Shown here: positions 6,812-16,800 of the stretch, in pieces
Numbering within the stretch: the stretch's first letter is position 1
Layout of the letters: each line of letters opens with the position of its first letter
Virus record (IMG/VR): IMGVR_UViG_3300022752_002748
Coordinates: 1-50,985 of that record
Direction: 5' to 3' (one strand)
Origin: a virus
Length of the DNA stretch: 50,985 nt
Notes under the pieces: model-generated
Seen by the model: the letters and a program-made list of their open reading frames with translations, nothing else
Databases searched by the model: none
What the model was told of the DNA's origin: nothing
Program-made: the position numbers and the translations under genes

Positions 6812-9037
6812 TTATTTAAATTGTGCATCTACCCATATGGTACCAATGGTTATTATTGTTTTAGTGGCAAATGTTGATGACCCGCAGACATATATACCTG
6901 TGCTAAAATACCTTCCCCATGATCCCCAGTCAAAACTATAGTTACTATTTGCAGGCACACTGAACGTGACAACAGGAGCTGTTCCATCAGCAGGAGCAGA
7001 AGTAGCATTATGTAATTGTACAAAAATATTATTAGAGGAATTATTATAGCCACTTACTAAAAACAAGTTACCTGCGCTATTTTTAATAACTCCTCCTGTT
7101 ACTGCACCGAGAGTAGAGTTACTATTGACTAAAGTACTACTAGCAGTAGAAACAGCAACGACATTACCAATCGTGCTGCTACCTGTCACTAATCCTACGT
7201 TACCAATAGTGTTTGTTCCAGTTGGTATTGATGGCAAACTTAATACATCTACATCACCTATATTATTAGTACCTGCATTTAATCCTACATTACCAATCGT
7301 GTTACTGCCTGTGGGTATAGAATTTACTGAAACTGTACCCGTTATAGTAACGGTATTATTAACAGTTACATCACCAATATCTACTCCATCATTCGCACTA
7401 AGTTTACCAATTGCATTGGTTCCTGCTACTAGTCCTACATTACCAATAGTATTTGATCCAGCTGGTAATGCAGTATCAATCGCTGCGCTAGCGTATAATC
7501 TTCCTAGACTTGTGGTCTTTAACCAAGTATAATCTCCATCATTGCTGGTAGAACTTGCTAAAACATCCTGTCTGACTGCACCTATTGGAATTAAAGTATC
7601 ACCATCAGCAGAAGCAGCATCTTCTGCCTTTGCTCCGACAATATTTACACTACCAATAGTATTCGATCCTGCTGCTAATGCAGGTAAACTTAATACGTCT
7701 ACATCACCTATATTATTAGTACCTGCTGGTAAAGCATCTCTCACAGCAATTACAAGAGCAGTATCAGTGGCGGCAGCTGCTGTGCTTGCTGCCTTAACTA
7801 CTACATCGCTAAACGACGTGCTTGCAGGAGTGTTTCTTCCGTTCAAAACAGATCTAGTCAGTTGTGCAAAGTCTGTTGATAAAACACTATCATTAAATTT
7901 TCTCAGTGTTCCGTTTGCTGAATGTCTATGTAATCTTGTTTGTAATCTAAAAGTAGTGGTAGTAGTAGTACCATTAGTATATATAACTCTAAAATATCGT
8001 AAATGAGTAGGAAATCTCGCTCCACTTTCCACATTCGAAGTTATAATTAAAGTATTGATTACATCCCACGAAACTGCATCTTGTGAAAATTGAATCTGCA
8101 ATCCGTTACTAGCAGAAGAATGAGATGCATATATAGCTACGCTTATTTCAGCGAATTCACTAATATCTATAGCTAATCCTGAAAAATTACCGTTTGCAGG
8201 GAGGTTGGATGTATGACTATTGTAAGGATCAGTAACTGAACTTAGCTCTTTATTTCTGGATCCATAAGCAGTTGTAGTGGAAGGAATAGCAGCACTACCA
8301 CTAGAAGTTAAACTTGTCAGCACAGACAGGTGACTATTCAATCGTATATAAGACGTAGTTTGACCATTTGAACTGTTCGCATAGTGCAATCTAAAATGAT
8401 CTATTCCTGGAATATTTCCCGTATATGAAGCTATTTGAAAACTTATGGCAACATTACCTGATGTATTATTAAATACGGCTTCTGCACTTGGTAAAGTAGT
8501 ATTACCGAAACTATCAACTCCAACTAGTTTAAAATAGTAAGTTCCGTTAGAAATACTTCCGACAAATCCTGCGGCTGCTGCTACACTAGATATTGTAGGA
8601 GCAGGCATAGGATCTGCTGTTCCTAAGGCATACCATGGCGTGGTGTTTTGTGTATTTCCTGGTTGAACAGTCCATGTGCCACTTTGACTAGCCGGGGCAG
8701 CGGCACTGCTTGGATGCACTGTGACAACCAATGATTGATCAGTTGCTAGAGCAGCAGTACTGGCTGCTTTAACTGTTGCTGTGTTAGTACCATCTGTTAT
8801 TCTATGGTATATACCGCTACTTGCGGCATCGCCAGCGGGCATTGTGTTAGTACCATCAGTAACACGAACATAGGCTCCTGATCCTATAGCATTGTTTACA
8901 CTTACACCAACATTAGGTTGGTTAGAGGCTATGACAATTCTTTGTGTTCCAGCATCTGCATTTCCGGTATTGACAGCAACTGCGGTTCCTGCTACCTTTT
9001 TAAGGTTAGTGGTTGGGTTTGATGATCCAGCAGCCAT
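6812..9037 (-). CDS. Repetitive tail-fibre-like protein, 741 aa
   Basis: ATG at 9037 overlaps the upstream stop as TAATG, so translation is probably coupled. The first 120 residues hold repeated 'V.DGTNT.P' and 'VKAASTAALATDQSLVVTV' elements. A beta domain follows at about 150-370 (ISSVAAAAGFVGSISNGTYYFKLVGVDSFGNTT resembles a fibronectin-III-like strand pattern). From about 410 a repeated shaft of 'LPAGTNNIGDVDVLSLP' and 'GSNTIGNVGL' units occurs at least eight times. The last 90 residues (GNLFLVSGYNNSSNNIFVQLHN...FDWGSWGRYFSTGIYVCGSS) form a separate terminal beta domain. No enzyme motif is seen. Fibre or baseplate-decoration function is inferred from repeats and context. Confidence 0.75.
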   Translation of the reverse strand: MAAGSSNPTTNLKKVAGTAVAVNTGNADAGTQRIVIASNQPNVGVSVNNAIGSGAYVRVTDGTNTMPAGDAASSGIYHRITDGTNTATVKAASTAALATDQSLVVTVHPSSAAAPASQSGTWTVQPGNTQNTTPWYALGTADPMPAPTISSVAAAAGFVGSISNGTYYFKLVGVDSFGNTTLPSAEAVFNNTSGNVAISFQIASYTGNIPGIDHFRLHYANSSNGQTTSYIRLNSHLSVLTSLTSSGSAAIPSTTTAYGSRNKELSSVTDPYNSHTSNLPANGNFSGLAIDISEFAEISVAIYASHSSASNGLQIQFSQDAVSWDVINTLIITSNVESGARFPTHLRYFRVIYTNGTTTTTTFRLQTRLHRHSANGTLRKFNDSVLSTDFAQLTRSVLNGRNTPASTSFSDVVVKAASTAAAATDTALVIAVRDALPAGTNNIGDVDVLSLPALAAGSNTIGSVNIVGAKAEDAASADGDTLIPIGAVRQDVLASSTSNDGDYTWLKTTSLGRLYASAAIDTALPAGSNTIGNVGLVAGTNAIGKLSANDGVDIGDVTVNNTVTITGTVSVNSIPTGSNTIGNVGLNAGTNNIGDVDVLSLPSIPTGTNTIGNVGLVTGSSTIGNVVAVSTASSTLVNSNSTLGAVTGGVIKNSAGNLFLVSGYNNSSNNIFVQLHNATSAPADGTAPVVTFSVPANSNYSFDWGSWGRYFSTGIYVCGSSTFATKTIITIGTIWVDAQFK

Positions 9038-9369
9038 TAGCTCACCTCTATTCCAAATACATTAAATGACAATGCACTTGCTTGACTAGTTTGTACTCTA
9101 AGAACGTCTGTAGCCGCCATTGTTATTCCAATTGTAGCACTAAAATTACTAAATGCTTCTATTTCTTGATCATAGAATATATACTGTTTGTTGGTATCCG
9201 CAGCACCTGCTATGGCCACTGAGATCCTAAATGTTTTCACAGCATTTGTTAAATTACAGACACTAACACTGCTGATAGTTGCCGATGAACCAGCAGGAAC
9301 AGTGTAGCAATCTGTTAGAGTTGTGTTAGCTGGTAGAAGCTGACCTAAAATTTTAAGTGACTCTGGCAT
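9037..9369 (-). CDS. Small beta-rich structural protein (paralogue family member)
   Basis: 110 residues, ATG at 9369. The strand pattern (LTDCYTVPAGSSATISSVSVCN, FRISVAIAGAADTNKQYIFYD, AATDVLRVQTSQASALSFNVFG) matches the protein at 6113-6466 and the N-terminal module of the glycine-rich protein. It starts 3 bp after the stop of the 477-residue gene, and its stop overlaps the start of the 741-residue gene by one base. A virion role is likely from context. No specific function is recognised. Confidence 0.7.
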   Translation of the reverse strand: MPESLKILGQLLPANTTLTDCYTVPAGSSATISSVSVCNLTNAVKTFRISVAIAGAADTNKQYIFYDQEIEAFSNFSATIGITMAATDVLRVQTSQASALSFNVFGIEVS

Positions 9370-9372
9370 AAG

Positions 9373-10806
9373 TTATGTCCCCATAAAGGCAAAAGTTCTT
9401 GACCAAAAGCTTCCACTTGTAACAACATTACCAGTTCCAGTTAGACTAACTCCTAAAACCTTTGTTGAGCTTAAAACTTCTGTGCCATTTATTCTGTAGA
9501 CTTGGCCTGCTGCCAAGTTAATATTTTCTGATGATGTCCAACCAACAGTTGGTTGCCATGAAATTGTTTTGTCTGTGGTGCCTTTTAATGTAATTCCACC
9601 GCCTGTAGCTGACGAATCAGACGCACCTTCTACATTAAAAGTTACCGATCCAGCAGTATTACTTGTAGTGGATAGAATAGTTAGTTGCGTATGCCCATCT
9701 ATGCTGACTATCTTTGTAAAACCGCCAAATGCTCCAACTCCTCCTGTTTGAGCTAAAACTTGTCCTACAATTAATCCTGCTGTAGAAGTTATATTAGTTA
9801 TCGTAGTAGTTGTTGCTGTACTTGTAATATTTCCTGTAAGACCTGTTTTAGCCACTACAGATCCTAATTCTAGATTTTTATCATCTACTGTAATTGTATT
9901 AGAATTTACTGTGGTTGTTAGTCCATTTACAGTTAAATTTCTAGCTATTACCACATCATTATTAAATGTAGTTGTACCCGAAGTAGTTGAGGCACTTGAT
10001 CCAAAATTTATATTTGTTGTGCTTGTTCCTACTCCTCCGGTACCAATGTTTATTGTTTTTACAACATTGTCCGTATTGGCTGCTGTAGAAATATTTAAAG
10101 TACTAGCAGTACCAATTGAATTATATCCTATGGTTAGCAAAGTTGAGCTGGCAAATGCTCCGAATGTTGCTGAACCATCCATACTAGTACTAAATGTAGG
10201 ACCAGTGGCAAATACTAATGCACCTGATCCTGTATCATCGCTGACTACAGTGGCTAATTCACTACTGGTTGTAGAAGCGAAAAATCCTAAGGTATTAGTT
10301 GATAAAGCCACTGTTCCTGTTTTATCGGCAAATGTTACAGTCCGATCTTGACTAGGATTAGTAAATGTTACTGTAGTTTCAAAATTATCATCAGTAGAAC
10401 CTTCTACTGTAAATCCACTATCACTGATAGCCAACCCGGTGACTTTAGGACTGGTCAACGTTTTATTTGTCAATGTTTGAGTAGCAGTAGTACCAACTAA
10501 TGTAGTATTCTCATCAGGTACAGCTATGGTTCTGGTTGTTTCTGTTGTTATCAAACCTACATCAAATTTAAATCTTTTAGTGGTATCGTTAAAATCTACA
10601 AAATAATTTTTTTCATCATTAAATTGCTTATCAGATACTGTTTGTGTTCCCTGAGATGTTACTACCTCCCCTGCACTTGCATCAGGTAATGTAAGTGTGG
10701 CACTAGGCCTGTCTCCTGCTTGTATAGTTATGGAACCGCTAACTGCTCCCTGTAGTGTAATACTAGGAGAGACTATACCGTTCTTTACTCTAAACTCATT
10801 TGCCAT
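9373..10806 (-). CDS. Tail-fibre-like structural protein, 477 aa
   Basis: ATG at 10806 with a purine-rich ribosome site (GGAAAGGG). The N-terminus (MANEFRVKNGIVSPSITLQG) is typical of marine T4-like fibre proteins. Fibre motifs follow: TLPDASAGEVVTSQGTQTVSDK, TTATQTLTNKTLTSPK, FADKTGTVAL, then TINIGTGGVGTSTTNINFGS and VVIARNLTVNGLTTTVNSNT with a closing beta region. The TINIGTGGVG / TTNINFGS segment is shared with the 3441-residue protein, where similar units are repeated many times. The ribosome site could be presented in the loop of a short CCGT/ACGG stem (10808-10811 with 10822-10825). Confidence 0.75.
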   Translation of the reverse strand: MANEFRVKNGIVSPSITLQGAVSGSITIQAGDRPSATLTLPDASAGEVVTSQGTQTVSDKQFNDEKNYFVDFNDTTKRFKFDVGLITTETTRTIAVPDENTTLVGTTATQTLTNKTLTSPKVTGLAISDSGFTVEGSTDDNFETTVTFTNPSQDRTVTFADKTGTVALSTNTLGFFASTTSSELATVVSDDTGSGALVFATGPTFSTSMDGSATFGAFASSTLLTIGYNSIGTASTLNISTAANTDNVVKTINIGTGGVGTSTTNINFGSSASTTSGTTTFNNDVVIARNLTVNGLTTTVNSNTITVDDKNLELGSVVAKTGLTGNITSTATTTTITNITSTAGLIVGQVLAQTGGVGAFGGFTKIVSIDGHTQLTILSTTSNTAGSVTFNVEGASDSSATGGGITLKGTTDKTISWQPTVGWTSSENINLAAGQVYRINGTEVLSSTKVLGVSLTGTGNVVTSGSFWSRTFAFMGT

Positions 10807-10830
10807 ACCGTTTCCCTTTCCACGGATACT

Positions 10831-13800
10831 TTAAATATTCATTAATTTTTTGAAAACTTTTATTGTTGCCGAATTAGAAGACCCCATTTGTATTCTTAAA
10901 CGAACTTCATTTGTATTTATAACAACAGTATAAGTTCCTAATGCCTGATTATTATATAATAATGCATATTCACTAAACTGGGCCTGCGATCCATTATGTA
11001 AAACCATAAGTTCTGAAACTTGATAATTATTATCTTGTGTGATCTGTATCATATATTTGGCACTTCGATATAGTGTTTTATCCCAAGTATCTATAATAAA
11101 AACGTTTGTTGTACTGACAACAAGAAAAAATCCTGTATCTAAGCTAATACCTGTACCTTGGCTTATAATACTTACATTACCTTCGATGGCAACATTTATA
11201 AATGTTTTATTAGTAAATGTTTGCTCACCTGTTGTAGTTACAAGTGTGCCGGTGGTAGGTAGTGTTAAACTAGTGTCATCAGTAAGAGTAAATTGTAAAT
11301 TTCTACTTTGATTTGTAATATTACTAACAGTGTATAATCTTCCTACTGTTGATATTTCACCCCCAACTGCAATTGCGAAATTATTATTAACTCCTGTACC
11401 ACCTTTACTGCTAGGTACTACTCCAGTATAATTAGTAGGATCTAAGTAATAGCTTCCCGGCTGTCCGTTTAATTTTATAGCATCAACTACACCATCTTTA
11501 ACAAGAACAGCACCTGAGCCATCTGTGGACACATCAAATTGATCTTTTAAGAATCTTGCTACACCTAAATTTGTGTAAATTGCATCCCCAAGATCGCCTG
11601 CTACTCTTTCTATATCAATTTCTACATTTCCGTAATAGCCACTGCTGTCACCACTGGCTAAAAAGAAAAGAGGTCCATCTGCTGCTTCTCGTATAGATTG
11701 TACTGCCGGAACCCAATTACTATCACCTCGTAGGAATGTATCTGTATTAGCATAACCTGCTGCGGCTAAACGAGAAGTTGATATAACTCCACTTACTATA
11801 TTACCAGCATCTATGTCGGTTGTACTGATAACTGTCCAATTATTGGCATCGCCTGACGCAGTGTTGACCGTAGAGATAATACTAACATCATAGACAAGAA
11901 TATTTGTATTACCTGTAGCAGCACTAAGATTTAAAGGATTGATGGTCAATCCATTTATACTATCAAGTGCATCCGATTTAAGTACATGTAAGCTAAAATT
12001 ATTAGCAGTAACACTACCTACATAATAAAAATTATTTAGAAACTTTACGGCTGTTCCAGTGTCGAGTCCGTGATTAGCTACTCTTATGGATTCGAGCTGC
12101 GTACTTAGAATTTTTCTAATAAAATACTGCGTTCTAGCTGAATCCACAGGAGCTACAATATCTATTATACTAGATAATGCATAATTGGTAGATAACTGAA
12201 AAGTATTAGCTGTTAAAACACTGACATAGTATTCTGTAGAATTTACCAGTCCTTGTATAGGTAAAGAAAAATTTGTATCATATGTAACTATGTCTCCATC
12301 TGTAAGTCCATGACTTGTTATAGTGAAAATATTATTAGTGTAATCTACATTAGACACAGTATTAAAACTACTTGTAGTCGAACCTCCTTGGTCAATAGTT
12401 AAAGTACTACTTGTATTATCTCTAATATAATCTATATTAGTGCTGGAAGCTGTGAAAGAAGAGCTTGACGAGTCACGTATTACATACAGTCTACTTTCAA
12501 CAACTGTTACCGTTATAAAGGCCTGTACTCCTCCAGCAGACTTTCCTCCTATACTAGCATTGGGTAAATTTATTGTAGAGTTAACAGCATATCCTTTACC
12601 TCCTCTAACAATATCAACACTTGTGACTGAATTATTAGATACAGTTATATCAGCAAAAACTCCAGATCCAGCTACTAATTCTACATTATAATAAACGCCA
12701 TTGGTTGTATACCCATTACCTTGACTTGTCAAAGCTATAGCAATAATAATACCTGTTCTATAATCATAAATTCGCCCAATACTGCCATTCAAAGAATTGA
12801 CTTGACCGTTATAGGTAAAATCATAAGTTCTTCCGCTGGCTAATACCAAGTACTGTGAATCCGAATCTTTTTTGAGGAAATAAGGTAAGCTGGAAGATAC
12901 AGGGCTGGCAACAGAATTTACAGTATAAGTTAAATTTTTACTTAAATTAACTATAGATCCAGCAGTGAAAATATAGTTATAATTTGAACTACTGTTAAAG
13001 TTATAAAGCCCTAATTCAGTGACACCACCAAGACCTACAAAAACAGGAGTACCAAAAGAAAACAAATAAGTTACTTGAAAAGAAAATGCACTAATTAAAT
13101 TAGATGCACTACGAATTTTGTACAAAACATATCTGCTGGGACTATTCTTCATCCTTATGCTAATAGTATGTCCTACTGCAATGGTTGATAGTAAAGCAGT
13201 ACGATCAACACCATCATAATCAGTGACATTAAAAAGCAGTTCATTTGCACCACCTATAAATTTTTGGTCGACATTGTTGAAAGTTCCAGGAGGGGCATAA
13301 TAGCTGCTGATTGAAGTATAAAACCAAGATCCTAAAATAACATTACTAGAATTTCCAAAAATTCCCAATGAGTTACCCTTGGTCACTGTAATTGTATTAG
13401 AACTAGTTACAGTACCTTTAAGCAATCCATAAGCGCCAGTAGATGCTTGATAAATTACATCTCCATCACTACCTGTTAAATTAGTAGATAAAGTCAAAGT
13501 TTGTTGTGTAAATTCTTCTGTAACTAAATCTCCGCTGTTTAAATTATTAGCCGGAATATCTTCGTATTCAAGGAATCTTGAATTATACCCTTCTGTGATA
13601 ATACTTTGGAAACTATTTGGTATAGGCAATAAATCACTGTTAATCTGTCCTTGGGCGTTTAATTGAACCACAGCACCAGGTTCACTATTAGTGCTGACCT
13701 TTTTACCAATGAATGTACCTAGGTTGTTGGTAATAAAACTACGAATGGCCTTTTGAGTAGTAAGTCTATTATTACCAGGACCACCTATTTCATTTCCGCC

Positions 13801-16800
13801 TAAATCTGGATCAATACTAATAGTATCAATTACTACATCACTAAACGCCAATTTAATAACAGCAAGTTCAGCGATGTTAACCTGATTCTTAAATGTAATA
13901 GTTCCTGTTCTGTTAAAAGCAACAATAAAGTCTCCAACTTTAAAGTCACCTAATTCATTGGTTCCTGAACTGTAAACCCGACCAGGTAATTCTACATATT
14001 GTTCATAGATAACATTGCCTTTACCTCCGTTTTGAGGTAAAGCATTATAGTCTATACCACTACCTGCATATTCCCAAGTATGACTACTACTGTTAACAAT
14101 ACTGGGTCTATGTAAAAAACTAACCTTACCTTTAAGGTCTTGACTGTTATCAAAACTACTGCCCGCTTTTGTAGACAATACTTTAATTTTATTTGTATAA
14201 TATTGTGTAGTGCTTAAAACATTTGTAACAGAAACATTTACAGTTGGTATTGGAGCATGATCAGCTAAAATAGTACTACTGGAAGTATCATTAAACGGAC
14301 TTCTATAAGTTATGCTGCCTATGGTTACTAATTCAATACTGACAATAAGTTTATAATTAGTAGGATCCCAATAATACACATAGGCCTTTACTGGACTACC
14401 TCCACTTATAGCGTCGATAGATCGCCCTCTTACAAACGTATAAGACCCAGCATTAAGTGTTAATATTTGATATGTGTTGTGACTTTCTAGTAATCCTTCC
14501 ACAAATAGTTCTTCTACATTACTCAAGAACTTATGTGTACCTGAACCTAATTGAAAGAAATCAACTCGTACTTTGAAACTTTCATCAAAATATAATCTTA
14601 TGGTATTAGGAGTTAAGACTTCGGCATAATATGTCTGTCCTGCATCTAACCCGGCTATTTTAACATTACCATTAGGATCATATTCTAAACTATCGCCCGA
14701 AGTCAAATTATGATCTGTACTAAATGTAATAATATCAGTGGCTGTATTAATATCAACCGCAGCATCAACTAAGTACTCAGTAGGAATATCTTTATAATTT
14801 CCTGTTATCTCAGCTGTATCAGTATGAGTTGCGTAGATTGTGCATGACGCAGTTGTATTTGTATAATTTACACGGTATGTTCCAAGACCATTAGAACCTG
14901 TTAACACTCCGGGCTCTTCAGCGGCTGTGGCCACGATAGTAGTTCCTGGCCTTATAGTATGAGCACTAAGTATAGATCCCACGCTGAGTCCTGGTCCTAT
15001 GACTTGTATTGAACTGACCGTTAAAATATCGTCGGCGATACTGCCGGTAAATTGAACTTGATTTTCTCTAACTCGTATAATATAGTGTTCAATAGCTTCA
15101 TGACCCATGCCAACCATAGTCAAAGTCTGCTGAAAATTACCTCCGGTGGTACCAACATCAGCAAAAATACCTCTATCAATCACGAAAGCATTTGGACTAT
15201 AACCACTGGCTCTCAAAGCGTATATACCAAAGTTTGTAGCACTGTTAGTTACTGATAGATATCCACCACTTTGAGCAAAACATCCATTTAACATAAAGAT
15301 TTGGAAGCAGCTAACTATCTGTGCATAAGCATCATTGATTAATCGCCAACCTGTACCTCCAAAACTTAACATAGTAAAGGCATTGGCCACAAACGATTTA
15401 CCCTGTTCAGGTATACTGCCAACTACTGGTCTTTCTTGTTCTTCAGGAATTCCTGGTGTAAGATTAGGCACTGCTACTAAATTACCATCAATAATAGCTC
15501 CATTACCACCCATGAAACTTATTACAGAAACATTCTGAATATATGGACTTTGTGTAATAATAGGTTTGGATAACGGTAAACGGTCGTAGGTCCATCTATC
15601 TATGCTAGGGTCATTGACATCATCAAAGGCAGTGGCGTAATCAAAAGTTCTAACTGGCACACCACCTACAATACCGTCTCTAAAAGTGAACTCTCCGAAG
15701 TAAGCTCCATTACGACAGTTTAGCATGTTTAGTCCAGGATTTAAAGGACGCATAATAACGCTACGCAAACTATCTCCGACCACGGTGACATTATCAGGCA
15801 CAATTAGAGGATTGTCTTCTTCGTAATCACCAGCAGTTACACATACAGTGATTTTGGTGCTATTAGGTTTATAATTACTTGCCGTAGCGACTACTCTATA
15901 TTTGATCTTGGCTAAGTTAGAGGTTTGAATTAAAATCTGTCGTAGAGCATATTCATTTTCAGTGGCAGTTGGAAGTACCGGAGCAGGTATACTAGACGGT
16001 CCTTCTCTTAGACCAGTAATTATTATATTGAATAAGGTATTTACAGTATCAGTTTCTAAACTACTTACAGGAGTTGCTGCTACTCTTGTTTCACTGCTGA
16101 ATGTCTCAGCAGGTCCCAGATTCATTATAACTCTTTTAACTAGGTAATTAGCATATTCATAGGCTACAGCAGAGGCTTCTGCTTCTCCAGGATTGACTAA
16201 AGCTCCGACTCCATAGGCATAATATTTTCTTGCGGCATCTGTAGTTTGACTATCACCTCCGTAGATTATATCGTATGCTATACCTCTTAAAATAAACTCT
16301 ATATCTCTTTGACACTTAGCAACATCATAGGTAAATTGATCGAAAGCAGTATAGATATAACTGCTTACATCTTCAACAATTACTGCTGTATTATCACTAA
16401 TTGCTTCATAGTCTTGTTGTAAAGCAGCAGTAGTCCAAGTTATCACAGGGTATTGTGTAGTAGGCAGACCAGATAAACTTGCTGCATTAATAACATTGAT
16501 TGTGATGCTAATTAAACTATTAGCAACATTGGCCTCTGTTATCGAAGCTGTGAGATGTGTTGTATTATCTTGTGTTAGGGCATTACCAGAAGTTTTTGTA
16601 ATTAAAATACCTCTAACAACATTACTGACCACTGATGCTAAATGTGTAAAAGCTTGCACAGTGGCAGAAATTTCGCCAGCTTGAGAGATAACAGGAGCAG
16701 TTCCTACAAAATATGCTGTAGCAACTTCTATGGATGCAGAGTTCCCTCCATAAAGAATGTCATAACATAGAGCATCGACAATATAACCAGTATCTCTACC

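Noticed and set aside
7125-8006. Two + strand open frames of 135 and 154 codons opposite the 741-residue gene
   Set aside because: Same antisense composition effect; the repeats of the true gene generate the repeated 'LPIVLxP' pattern.
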